Source: Roseibium sp. MMSF_3544
Lineage (GTDB): Bacteria > Pseudomonadota > Alphaproteobacteria > Rhizobiales > Stappiaceae
Reading direction: 5' to 3'
NCBI RefSeq assembly: GCF_030732845.1
Contig: NZ_JASHKA010000010.1
Span: 186,001 to 250,000, forward strand
Length of the DNA stretch: 64,000 nucleotides
The notes under the pieces were generated by a model. That model did no database searches. It saw only the letters and a list, made by a program, of their open reading frames with translations, and had not been told where the DNA came from. The translations under genes were made by a program, and so were the position numbers. Below are positions 34,877 to 43,203 of the stretch, piece after piece (the stretch's first letter is position 1; the number at the start of each line of letters is the position of its first letter).

Positions 34877-36577
34877 TCAGTCCTTCCAGGGGATGGTTCC
34901 GGCGGGCACACGCTTTGCCAGAGCGTTCATCGCCAGCATGATGACGATCGTTGCCGCGACCACGACGGCGGACATGGCGGCCGCCAGCGTAGTGTAGCCA
35001 CCGTCTTCGTAGTTGAAAATCGTGGTGCCGATGGTCTCGTTTCCGGTTGACCAGAGCAGCGCGGACACGGTGACTTCGTTATAGGCGGTCAGGAACACAA
35101 GAATGGCGCCCGAGGCGGCCGCGGGGGCCGCGAGCGGGGCGAAGATCCGGCGCATGCGGCGGAAAAAGCCGGCGCCGGAGACCCTGGCGGCATCTTCCAG
35201 GGAACCGTCGATCTGGAGAAACGCAGCGGCAACCGGTTTCAAACCAACGGCGAGGAACACGGATACATAGGCGATCAGGATGATCCATAAGGTGCCGTAG
35301 AGCGAAACGTTCAGGATCGGCAGCGGCCTTATGAAGGCGAGAATGAAGGCGATGGACATCACCAGGCCGGGCACGGCAAATGCAATTTCCGACTGGCTAA
35401 GGGCAAAACCGGCCCAACGTCGATGTGTCTTTTTCCTGTGCGAAAGAAAATAGGCGAGCAACAGGCTTACTGCAGCAATGACAAGGGCAGCAATGCCGGC
35501 AATGAAGGTCGAATTCGCGAAAGCGCGCAACGTCACCGATTGGCGCCAGAGCACTTCCGTGAAGTTATCAAGTGTTAGCGTGTCGAGGGAGAGCGGCAGA
35601 CCGTAGGTTCTGACCAGCGATGTCGCCAGCAACGATGCGGCCGGCAAGAGCAGGACGCAGGCGACGAACAGCCAGACCACGGCTTCGACATAGGGCCGCT
35701 TCTTGCCAAGCGAAATGGCAAGGGGGTCCTGTGGCAGGCCGATCAGGCTGGAGCGCATCCGCCGCTGCAGCAAGCTCTGGAGAAGAATTGCGACAAGAGC
35801 AACCAGCGCCAGAATAACTGAGATCACCGCGACATTCGGCAGGATATCGGGCCCGAAACTCGCAAGTCGGCGCCATACCAGAACCGGCAAGGTGGTGTAC
35901 CGGGCAGGTATCCCGATCAGCGCATTGATGCCGAAATTTCCAAGGGCTGCGACGAACGCAAGAGCAAAGCCGGCCAGCAGAGACGGTCCAAGGAGCGGCA
36001 GCGTGATCCGGCGTAGCATCGTGAAAGAACCGGCGCCCGAGATGCGCGCAGCGTCGGACAATTCACGCGGAAACGACCTGAGCGCGGCCCGCACCAGCAA
36101 GAACACAAGAGGACTGTGCTGAAGTGTCAAAAGGAGAACAAGACCCTCGCGGGAATAGAGCGGATGGGTCGAGCCCAGCTCTGGCGCGATGCCGAGCCAG
36201 CGCAGCACGGGGCTCGCCGGTCCAAGCGCCTGGATCCACGCGATTGCCGTCACATGCGGCGGGATCATCATGGGCAGAAGAATGAGAAAGACGAGCAGGC
36301 CCTTGTGGCGGATATCCGTCAGCCCGACCAGGAGCGCCAGAACGGTGCCCAGCACGGTTGCCGCAACTGCGGACAGAAAACTGCTTTCTATGGAGTGCCA
36401 CAGCGCCCGCTGAACGGATCGGCTTTGGAGCGCTTCGGTGAGCGGGCCGAAATCAATCCCGGTGCCGCCTGTGAGCCCGGTCTTGAAGAGAAGCAGCAGC
36501 GGCAGGCCGCAGATGACCGTGGCGCCGATAACAAGCGCGACCAGGGTTGATCTTTCGGAAATCGAAACCGACTGCAT
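34877..36577 (-). CDS. ABC transporter permease, fused FbpB-type
   Basis: A 566-aa inner-membrane permease made of two similar halves with about 12 spans. EAA-type loops occur twice: ELSDAARISGAGSFTMLRRITLPLL (about residue 170) and SLEDAARVSGAGFFRRMRRIFAPLA (about residue 460). This is the arrangement of Fe(III) (FbpB/SfuB) and 2-aminoethylphosphonate permeases. It lies 168 bp downstream of the binding-protein gene, behind a strong terminator at 36691-36721, so its expression should be much lower than that of the binding protein. Confidence 0.88.
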   Translation of the reverse strand: MQSVSISERSTLVALVIGATVICGLPLLLLFKTGLTGGTGIDFGPLTEALQSRSVQRALWHSIESSFLSAVAATVLGTVLALLVGLTDIRHKGLLVFLILLPMMIPPHVTAIAWIQALGPASPVLRWLGIAPELGSTHPLYSREGLVLLLTLQHSPLVFLLVRAALRSFPRELSDAARISGAGSFTMLRRITLPLLGPSLLAGFALAFVAALGNFGINALIGIPARYTTLPVLVWRRLASFGPDILPNVAVISVILALVALVAILLQSLLQRRMRSSLIGLPQDPLAISLGKKRPYVEAVVWLFVACVLLLPAASLLATSLVRTYGLPLSLDTLTLDNFTEVLWRQSVTLRAFANSTFIAGIAALVIAAVSLLLAYFLSHRKKTHRRWAGFALSQSEIAFAVPGLVMSIAFILAFIRPLPILNVSLYGTLWIILIAYVSVFLAVGLKPVAAAFLQIDGSLEDAARVSGAGFFRRMRRIFAPLAAPAAASGAILVFLTAYNEVTVSALLWSTGNETIGTTIFNYEDGGYTTLAAAMSAVVVAATIVIMLAMNALAKRVPAGTIPWKD

Positions 36578-36690
36578 TGTTTGCGAGACTACTTTGTCAT
36601 TCCACCAAATGACACCGTATCGTTCAAAAGAGCGCTAGCCGCATGCCTGGCTGGAATCCAGCGATACTCGTGAGAGACGTCTTGAGAAGA

Positions 36691-36721
36691 CAAAAAAGCA
36701 GTGCGGCGGGTACCGCACTGC
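36691..36721 (-). terminator. Intercistronic terminator between binding-protein and permease genes
   Basis: On the minus strand GCAGTGCGG (36721-36713) pairs perfectly with CCGCACTGC (36706-36698) and runs into TTTTTTG (36697-36691). It lies 25 nt after the binding-protein stop, so it would end most transcripts before the permease gene. Confidence 0.8.
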
Positions 36722-36745
36722 GAATTTTGTTTTTCTGCTAGATCC

Positions 36746-37726
36746 TCAGCCGCCGAAAATCTCGGTGAACTTGAGCTTGTTTGCCTGGTCCTGCTCAAGG
36801 GCTTCGGCCGGGCTGAATTCCATCAGCTTGATGTCATCGCGTGCCGGAAAACCTTCCGGTGCAGCGACGGCCGGGTGAGCCGGCAGGTAGCCCTGCGAGG
36901 ATGCCAGCTTCTGTCCATCTTCTGACAGCAGGAAGTCGACAAAGGCTTTTGCAGCAGCTGGATTTTGTGCTGTTGAAAGGATTGCGACCGGCTCGGTCAC
37001 TGCCGAAACGCCCTCTTCGGGGAAGACAAACTCGACGGGCGCGCCTTTCAACTTCTCGCGGATCGGCAGGAAGTCAACGACAAAACCGTAGAGCTTTTCG
37101 CCGCCGGCAATTGCCTTGTAGGTGCCGCCGTTGCCGCCTTTGGGGTTTGCACCCTGATCGGCAAGGCCTTCGTAAAACGCCCAGCCGAGGTCCGGGTTGG
37201 AGGTCAGTGCCGCCATGTGGATGGTCGCGGCGCCAGAGGTCAGCGGAGACGGCATGGCCAACTTGTCTTTCGCCTCTTCCTTGAGAAGATCCTTGTAGGA
37301 AGTCGGTTTCATCGGAGCGTTGGTGTTGTAGACGATGCCCGTCGTGATCAGCTTGGTTGAGAAGTAAGTCTTGTCGTCATCCATGATCGCAGGATCGTAG
37401 GCGGAAACGTCAGCCTCTTCGTGCGCCATCAGGCGGCCTTCCTTCTTCAGGCCTTCCATGGTCACCATGTCTGCGATGAGAAGAACGTCGGGCTTCGGGG
37501 CGCCAGCTTCAAACTCGGCGCGCAGCTTCGCCATCATCTTGGTGGTGCCGTCGCGGACCCACTCCACGTCAACGCCCGGATGCTTTGCCTTGAAGGCGTC
37601 GACGGTCGCTTGGGCGTCTGCATTCGGCTGAGACGTATAAAGCACGAGCTTGCCAGTGACATCTTCCGCAAAGGCGGGAGCGGAAGCCACGGCCAGAAGC
37701 CCGGCAGCAATCAATAAATTCTTCAT
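36746..37726 (-). CDS. Periplasmic binding protein of the iron / 2-aminoethylphosphonate class
   Basis: A 326-aa SBP family 1 protein with a Sec signal (cleavage after APAFA). The mature start KLVLYTSQPNADAQATVDAF and LRAEFEAGAPKPDVLLIADMVTMEGLKKEGRL fit the FbpA/AfuA superfamily. The adjacent Tyr-Tyr pair that binds Fe(III) in FbpA is not seen; the corresponding region reads GGTYKAIAGGEKLYGFVVD. An anion such as aminoethylphosphonate is therefore at least as likely as iron. The first gene of a minus-strand operon with the fused permease; a terminator follows it. Confidence 0.82.
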   Translation of the reverse strand: MKNLLIAAGLLAVASAPAFAEDVTGKLVLYTSQPNADAQATVDAFKAKHPGVDVEWVRDGTTKMMAKLRAEFEAGAPKPDVLLIADMVTMEGLKKEGRLMAHEEADVSAYDPAIMDDDKTYFSTKLITTGIVYNTNAPMKPTSYKDLLKEEAKDKLAMPSPLTSGAATIHMAALTSNPDLGWAFYEGLADQGANPKGGNGGTYKAIAGGEKLYGFVVDFLPIREKLKGAPVEFVFPEEGVSAVTEPVAILSTAQNPAAAKAFVDFLLSEDGQKLASSQGYLPAHPAVAAPEGFPARDDIKLMEFSPAEALEQDQANKLKFTEIFGG

Positions 37727-37982
37727 CAGTCATATCCTTCGAGCAATGCAGCTGGAAACTGCGGGTGCCAAGGGCGTAGCAGGCTTCTGTGACAGTAATT
37801 TTCGCCCGCTAAGTAAAATTACGTGCGGACGATTTTTTTAGGCTCTTTTTTCCGGAGCTCAGAAATTTACGATCAAGAATACGTGCCATTCCCCGCAGCG
37901 GCCGACGCAGGCATTGCCCGGAAAGGACGGGTCGGCTATCACCGCGGCACAAAGACAAATCAATTCAGGAAAGGCAACGTTG

Positions 37983-39407
37983 ATGAGTTCTAAAGGCGCT
38001 GTTGCAGACGTCGGCCTGATCGGCCTTGGCACCATGGGCGGAAACCTTGCTCTCAACATTGCTGAAAACGGGTTCCAAATTGCGGTCTATAACAGAACGG
38101 CTGAAAAAACCGATCAGTTCATGGCAAAGGCCGGGGAGCTTGCCGAGAGGCTGGTGCCGTCGAAAGACCTCGAAGACTTTGTCGGATCCATCAAGAAGCC
38201 GCGCGCTGTTATCCTGATGGTACCGGCAGGTGAAGCCGTGGATGCGCAGATCGAAGCGCTGCGCCCGCTCCTGGATGAGACAGATCTCATTATTGACGCT
38301 GGTAATGCCAACTATCACGACACCAACCGGCGGGCAGAGGACGCTGCCCGTCGTGGTCCGCGGTTTATGGGGATCGGTGTTTCCGGCGGCGAGGAGGGTG
38401 CCCGTTTCGGCCCGTCGATCATGGCTGGCGGGGCAAGCGACGCCTGGGATCAGGTCGGGCACATTCTTGAGGCAATCTCGGCAAAGTACGAGGGGGAGCC
38501 ATGTGCAGCCCATCTCGGCGAAGCCGGTGCGGGGCATCTGGTCAAGACCGTGCACAACGGCATCGAATATGCCGACATGCAAATGATCGCGGAAGTCTAC
38601 GGTGTGATGCGCGACGGCTTCGGCATGCCGGCCAGCGAAATCGGCGATGTGTTCGAAACGTGGAACAACGGGATCCTGCAATCCTACCTGATCGAGATCT
38701 CCGGCAAGGTCGCCAAGGCGAGTGATCCGGAAACCGGCAAGCCGATGCTCGACATCATCCTCGACCGCGCTGGCCAGAAGGGCACGGGCCGTTGGACCGC
38801 AATCGAGGCGTTGATGCTCGGAACACCTGCGAGCACGATCGAGGCGGCGGTTGCCGTGCGCAACATGTCGTCCCGGCTGGATGAGCGAAGGGCGGGGCAG
38901 GAAGAGTTTGGCGCGGCTCCAAGGACGATGGACCGGGGCGCTGTCAGCATCGAAGCCATGGAGGCAGCGCTCGTCGCCGGCAAGATCGTCTGTTATGCGC
39001 AGGGCTTCGGGCTCATTCTGGAAGCAGCAAAGCAATATGGATGGGCGATGCCCTTGCCGGAGATTGCAAGGATCTGGCGGAACGGCTGCATCATCCGCTC
39101 CGCCATGCTGAACGACATGTCGGCGGCCCTTGCCGACGATCCGGAACGGAACCTGATGCTGGCGCCGTTTTTCTCCGCCAAGCTGAAGGAGACCGAGGCA
39201 AATTTGCGCCTGCTGGTGTCGCAGGCGGCGCTTCACGGCTTGCCAGTGCCGGCGCTATCCGCCGCCTTGTCTTATTTCGACATCATGCGCACGGCGCGCT
39301 CGACCGCCAACATGCTTCAGGGACAACGCGACTTCTTCGGTGCGCACGGGTTCGAGCGCACCGACAAGGACGGCAGCGGCTATCACGGCCCCTGGGCGAT
39401 GGGCTGA
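37983..39407 (+). CDS. gnd: 6-phosphogluconate dehydrogenase (decarboxylating)
   Basis: Oxidises 6-phosphogluconate to ribulose 5-phosphate and CO2 with NADP in the pentose phosphate pathway. The Rossmann motif VGLIGLGTMGGNLALNIAENGF opens the protein, with VYNRT following, the usual NADP-type loop. Substrate-site GVSGGEEGARFGPSIMAGG and the catalytic Lys region GAGHLVKTVHNGIEYADMQ follow. The C-terminal helical domain ends FFGAHGFERTDKDGSGYHGPW. Length 474 aa is standard. ATG 37983 has AGGAAAGG upstream; the longer frame to 37914 is not needed. Monocistronic, with its own terminator. Confidence 0.95.
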   Translation: MSSKGAVADVGLIGLGTMGGNLALNIAENGFQIAVYNRTAEKTDQFMAKAGELAERLVPSKDLEDFVGSIKKPRAVILMVPAGEAVDAQIEALRPLLDETDLIIDAGNANYHDTNRRAEDAARRGPRFMGIGVSGGEEGARFGPSIMAGGASDAWDQVGHILEAISAKYEGEPCAAHLGEAGAGHLVKTVHNGIEYADMQMIAEVYGVMRDGFGMPASEIGDVFETWNNGILQSYLIEISGKVAKASDPETGKPMLDIILDRAGQKGTGRWTAIEALMLGTPASTIEAAVAVRNMSSRLDERRAGQEEFGAAPRTMDRGAVSIEAMEAALVAGKIVCYAQGFGLILEAAKQYGWAMPLPEIARIWRNGCIIRSAMLNDMSAALADDPERNLMLAPFFSAKLKETEANLRLLVSQAALHGLPVPALSAALSYFDIMRTARSTANMLQGQRDFFGAHGFERTDKDGSGYHGPWAMG

Positions 39408-39417
39408 CAAACAAAAA

Positions 39418-39445
39418 CCTCCGCTGGTGTCGCGGAGGTCTTTTT
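39418..39445 (+). terminator. Terminator of gnd
   Basis: CCTCCGC (39418-39424) pairs with GCGGAGG (39432-39438), followed by TCTTTTT. Confidence 0.85.
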
Positions 39446-39500
39446 ATCGATCAGTTAGCGGCTCCTGCGCGAGAAATCAAATCATCCGAGAAAGTAGAAT

Positions 39501-39610
39501 CTCATCCTGAGGAAGCGCATTTGCGCTGTCTCGAAGGATGGGCCACGTGCTCCAGTGCTTGCCACCCATCCTTCGAGACAGGCCTGTGGCCTTCCTCAGT
39601 ATGGGATGGA
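39501..39610. repeat. Dispersed palindromic repeat, copy 1
   Basis: Imperfect inverted repeat of about 110 bp. The left half contains CATCCTGAGGAAG and CTGTCTCGAAGGATGGG. The right half contains CCCATCCTTCGAGACAG and CTTCCTCAG. A clear second copy lies at 61414-61519 in the iol operon, and a fragment at 39802-39836. Non-coding; likely a small mobile palindromic element of alphaproteobacteria. Confidence 0.8.
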
Positions 39611-39647
39611 CGCTTCTTGAATGCGACCTTCAGAGCGAGGTTCGTTA

Positions 39648-39757
39648 CCTCTCCCCGTGGGAGAGGTCGGCCTGATAGGCCGGGTGAGGGGACAGACGTT
39701 TCAGTTTTCCATGATGGATTTGACCCCTCACCCTGGCCCTCTCCCCAAGGGAGAGGG
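39648..39757. repeat. Palindromic CTCTCCC/GGGAGAGG intergenic repeat
   Basis: Two nested hairpins: CCTCTCCCCGTGGGAGAGG at the left and CCCTCTCCCCAAGGGAGAGG at the right. GGTGAGGGG and CCCCTCACC form an outer pair. This repeat style is widespread in Proteobacteria. A related shorter piece lies at 52962-53003. Confidence 0.7.
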
Positions 39758-39801
39758 AATGGGACCGGACTGCTACAAGCGGAACCGAAACACCATGGTC
39801 A

Positions 39802-39836
39802 CCTCGAGACAGGCCTATGGCCTTCCTCAGGATGAG
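39802..39836. repeat. Partial copy of the dispersed palindromic repeat
   Basis: CTCGAGACAGGCCTATGGCC followed by TTCCTCAGGATGAG matches the right half of the repeats at 39501 and 61414. Confidence 0.65.
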
Positions 39837-39901
39837 GTTTCAGTGCGCGTAGCGGCATGAGACCCGGGGTCCGCGGGACGCGAGCGTCGTGTCCGAGGAC
39901 G

Positions 39902-40321
39902 TCAGCTGCCGGCCTGAAGTCCGGTGTCGAGCAGGGCCTTGATCTGCTGCTCGCTGGTTCCGGCAACGACACGGCCAAGCTCCTGGTTCCCTTTCAGCAC
40001 GAGAAGGGTGGAACGGCGCGGGATCTTGCGGGAGGTGGTGACTTCGTGACGACGGTAGTCGTCCCAGTCGACGCGCACGAAAACCATTGTGCGGTCATAG
40101 TTGGGATTGGCCTCGCGCAGGGCGTTGATCACCCGTTCCTGGCGTGCACAAGTGCCGCACCAGGAGGCGGAGTAGTCGACGAAAATTGTCTTGCCGGCAG
40201 CCAGATGCTTCTGGATAAGACCCGGCGAATACTCGACCATTTCCGCATAAGCGCTGGTCGGAAGAAATGCGGTTGCAAGCAAAGTGCCTGCAGTGGAAGC
40301 AAGAAAGAAGCGACGGTTCAT
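39902..40321 (-). CDS. Exported thioredoxin-fold protein
   Basis: Thioredoxin-like protein of 139 aa. The N terminus MNRRFFLASTAGTLLATAFLP has a twin-arginine-like NRRFF before a hydrophobic stretch, with cleavage likely after AYA, so it should act in the periplasm. The redox motif is WCGTCA. I chose ATG 40321, with AGGAAA upstream, over 40348. The gene lies 23 bp downstream of ccdA, and the pair probably moves electrons from cytoplasmic thioredoxin to this periplasmic protein for disulfide reduction. Confidence 0.85.
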   Translation of the reverse strand: MNRRFFLASTAGTLLATAFLPTSAYAEMVEYSPGLIQKHLAAGKTIFVDYSASWCGTCARQERVINALREANPNYDRTMVFVRVDWDDYRRHEVTTSRKIPRRSTLLVLKGNQELGRVVAGTSEQQIKALLDTGLQAGS

Positions 40322-40344
40322 TAGGTTTCCTTTCCTGTTTTCGA

Positions 40345-41061
40345 TCAAAATCGGACAGACAGATCCTGAAGCCAGATAGGCATGACGCTCATGGCCCAGG
40401 CATCGAACATGTGATGGACATTCATGAGCAGCAGCACGCCGACTGCAATGAATACGAGGCCCATGACGGGTTTGGATTTCTCGGCAAGACCGCGCAGTTT
40501 GCTGGCGCGGCGCCGAATGGTTTCACCGGCACCAAAACCGAGGCCGACGATCAGCGTCGAAACGCCGAGGGCGAAGAAGCACATGATCAGAGCGGCCCAG
40601 AGAAGGTCTTCCCCCTGGGAAGCGAGGGCGATTGCCCCGCCAAGAGTGGGTCCGATACAGGGTGACCAGACCGCACCGAGGAGCGCGCCCCCCAGAAACT
40701 GACCACGTAAGCCGCTGGTGTCTGTGTTCTGGAGCCTTTGGTCCGCTGAGCCGGCGAGGCCCGCGGCCGCGAGTTCAAAGCGCTGGTTGAAAGCGGGAAC
40801 GAGAAGAATGACACCGAAGACGATCATCAGGGTGGCGCCAACCCGGGCCATCACTTCTTCCGTCAGGCCGATCGTGTAGCCGAGTGTCGACACCAGCATG
40901 CCGAAGGTCACGAAAGAAAGGCTCATGCCGGCCGCAAGCGCGAGCGGTGCGCGCCGGTCGACGTTGAGTGCAGAGGCAAGCACGATGGGCAGCACCGGAA
41001 GCACGCACGGATTGATCAGCGTCAGCAATCCGGCAAGATATGCAAGCGGGAGTTCGAGCAT
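40345..41061 (-). CDS. ccdA: Cytochrome c biogenesis / thiol-reductant transporter CcdA
   Basis: Six-span DsbD-core protein of 238 aa that carries reducing equivalents across the inner membrane. The first span has LTLINPCVLPVLPIVLASAL with the essential Cys in the NPC motif. The second conserved Cys is in GAVWSPCIGPTLGGAI. ATG 41061 with AGGG upstream is preferred; the frame to 41130 is longer than the family. It precedes a periplasmic thioredoxin gene by 23 bp, a common functional pair. Confidence 0.88.
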   Translation of the reverse strand: MLELPLAYLAGLLTLINPCVLPVLPIVLASALNVDRRAPLALAAGMSLSFVTFGMLVSTLGYTIGLTEEVMARVGATLMIVFGVILLVPAFNQRFELAAAGLAGSADQRLQNTDTSGLRGQFLGGALLGAVWSPCIGPTLGGAIALASQGEDLLWAALIMCFFALGVSTLIVGLGFGAGETIRRRASKLRGLAEKSKPVMGLVFIAVGVLLLMNVHHMFDAWAMSVMPIWLQDLSVRF

Positions 41062-41211
41062 TCGGTCAGTACCCTGGCTAATTCCGTCGCAACCCATTCG
41101 ACCCGGACAATTGACCGGCCGTTGGCGCATTACTTAGGCACAGGTTGCTATCCTGTCCGTTAAAGCCTCTTCACAAAATTGTGGGGTGGCACAGAAACGC
41201 TGCAAACAGCC

Positions 41212-42030
41212 CTATTGGGCCAATCCGAGCGCGGCCATGTTGGCGATCGAAGCCGGTAATTCGGAATGATCCCTCAGTTCAATAATCAACCGCGGGTCGC
41301 TGTCGAGTTCCGACAGGGCACCAAAGACCGAATGCCAGTTGATTGTGCCTTCGCCCAAGGCCCAGTGCCGGTCGGCGTAACCGTCAGCGTCCTGTAGGTG
41401 AACATGGCGTAATGCGTTGCCGGCGGCCTTAACGTAGTAGTCGACAGGAGGTGCCCCGGTCACGCCGTGCGCATAGTGTGCGTGGCCTGTGTCGATTGAG
41501 ATCTTGACCGACGAGGACCCGAAGCTCTCGGCAAGTTCGATCCGCGCATGGGGATCCTTGTCTTCGATATTCTCGATGACAATTTCGCAGCCAATGTCCT
41601 CAGCGCGCCGGACCGCGTCCTTCATAGTCAAGTGGCACACTTCGATTTTGCGTGCGCGCGCGTTCGCGTACAGGTCGAGATTGTTGTAATCCCAGGTGGA
41701 GTAGGGGCTGTGAAGGACCATTTGCGTGCCGCCGAGTGCCTCGCAAACCTCCAAACCCTGCAGCAGCCGTTTCTTCACCACCTCACGTATGTCAACGTCT
41801 GCGGCCGAGATCGAGAAGCCCCAGAATGGACCGTGAATACCGAGCCGGCCCTGGTGGCCGTCGAGAAGTTTCTTTGCCCGTTCCACCAGCGGTGTCCAAT
41901 CGCCGTTCAAGACCTCAGCGGAACAAAAGTCCTGAAGTTCCAGGTCTCTCGGCTTGTCGAGCATCAGTGTGCGATGGGTTTCAAGTGTGTCGACGATGAG
42001 CGCTGCGCCGAGGACCGGAAGATCTGACAT
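41212..42030 (-). CDS. Sugar phosphate isomerase/epimerase-like TIM-barrel protein
   Basis: A 272-aa xylose-isomerase-like TIM barrel (AP endonuclease 2 family). Metal-site patterns include GIHGPFWGFS, VLHSPYST, EIVIENIEDKDP (Glu ligand), ISIDTGHAHYAHG (Asp and His ligands), RHVHLQDADGYADRHWALGEGTINW (His, Asp) and a final Glu in LIIELRD. Probably an aldose/ketose epimerase or isomerase. It follows the hydroxyacid dehydrogenase gene by 84 bp on the same strand, suggesting a shared sugar-acid pathway. Substrate unknown. Confidence 0.82.
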   Translation of the reverse strand: MSDLPVLGAALIVDTLETHRTLMLDKPRDLELQDFCSAEVLNGDWTPLVERAKKLLDGHQGRLGIHGPFWGFSISAADVDIREVVKKRLLQGLEVCEALGGTQMVLHSPYSTWDYNNLDLYANARARKIEVCHLTMKDAVRRAEDIGCEIVIENIEDKDPHARIELAESFGSSSVKISIDTGHAHYAHGVTGAPPVDYYVKAAGNALRHVHLQDADGYADRHWALGEGTINWHSVFGALSELDSDPRLIIELRDHSELPASIANMAALGLAQ

Positions 42031-42114
42031 GAATCACCTGCTGGGACTTGGAAAATGCATCTGCCTGATTCGATGGGATTCTTGACATTATCGCGACGCA
42101 AGCAAGCAGAAGCG

Positions 42115-43062
42115 TCAGTATCCACGCTTTCGGTCGACATGCTGCGGTATCTGACCATTCTTAAGGTAATCGCCGATGTTCCTGGCAACGATGTTGGTGG
42201 CGGTGCCGGTGATGGTCGGGGCCGAAATGTGCGGAAGAACCGTAACCTTGTCGTGCTGCCAGAGCGGGCTCGCCGCATCGAGGGGCTCCTTGTCGAAGAC
42301 ATCAAGGACTGCGTGAGAGAGATGCCCATTGTCCAATCCCGAAAGAAGTGCGTCGATATCAAGCACCGGTCCGCGCGCGAAATTGATGAGGGCGGCTCCC
42401 TTCTTCAGGTCTCCGACCGCCTTTTCGCCGATCATGCCGCGTGTTTCTGCGGTCAACGGCACCAAAAGCACAAGAATGTCAGTTTGTCCGAGCAGATTTG
42501 TCAGACCGTCGGAACCGTGAAAGCACTCCACTCCGTCCAGGTGTTTCTCGCTGCGGCTCCAGCCGATGACCCGGAACCCGTTGGCTTTCAGGCGCTGGGC
42601 AGATGCGCTTCCAAGCTTCCCGAGCCCCAGAACGCCGACTGTCCGTTCTTGCGGTGTTTTCAAAAGCAGTTCGCGCCAGACTTTTTCGCGCTGCTGTAAC
42701 CGGTAGCGCGGCATGTCACGGTGCAGATAGAGGGTCCAGGCAAGCACGGCCTCAGACATTGTGTCGGCCATCTGGGGGTCCTGGAGGCGGACGATCAAAG
42801 GCCCGTCCTCTGGCAGTTCTGCCGTCAGGCGTTCGACCCCGGCCCAAAGGCTTTGTACCCAGACAAGGTTGGGCAGGGCAGCGACGTCTGCCGGGTTCGG
42901 ATTGGCAACGATTGCCACCTTTGCGGCCACGCGTTCGTCGTCCGTCAGCTGGTCAAAAGGTTTGACCTCCGCGAATGAAGCCAGGTTCTTGCGAAGTTCT
43001 TCCTCCCAGGTTTCGCGTTCGACGGAATCCGCCTCGGGAACGAAGGGAATGACCGGCTTCAT
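42115..43062 (-). CDS. D-isomer-specific 2-hydroxyacid dehydrogenase family protein
   Basis: A 315-aa NAD-dependent dehydrogenase, GhrA-like, reducing glyoxylate/hydroxypyruvate-type 2-keto acids. The Rossmann motif is TVGVLGLGKLGSASAQRLKANGFRV. Catalytic residues of the family appear as Arg in LINFARGPVLD, Glu in FDKEPLDAASPLW and His in VLPHISAPT. AGGAG lies eight bases before the ATG. It is upstream of the TIM-barrel gene, probably one operon. Confidence 0.9.
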   Translation of the reverse strand: MKPVIPFVPEADSVERETWEEELRKNLASFAEVKPFDQLTDDERVAAKVAIVANPNPADVAALPNLVWVQSLWAGVERLTAELPEDGPLIVRLQDPQMADTMSEAVLAWTLYLHRDMPRYRLQQREKVWRELLLKTPQERTVGVLGLGKLGSASAQRLKANGFRVIGWSRSEKHLDGVECFHGSDGLTNLLGQTDILVLLVPLTAETRGMIGEKAVGDLKKGAALINFARGPVLDIDALLSGLDNGHLSHAVLDVFDKEPLDAASPLWQHDKVTVLPHISAPTITGTATNIVARNIGDYLKNGQIPQHVDRKRGY

Positions 43063-43203
43063 TTTTGGTACTCCTGACAGCTCAATGGTTCCGGATGGCG
43101 ACCGGGATGGAGGATCGGTGTTTAGCGGAGACTTAGTTCATCACAGGTGGCGGAGACAAGCCTATTTGCAGCAACACTGACTGCCTGAACGGATGCAAGT
43201 TTG

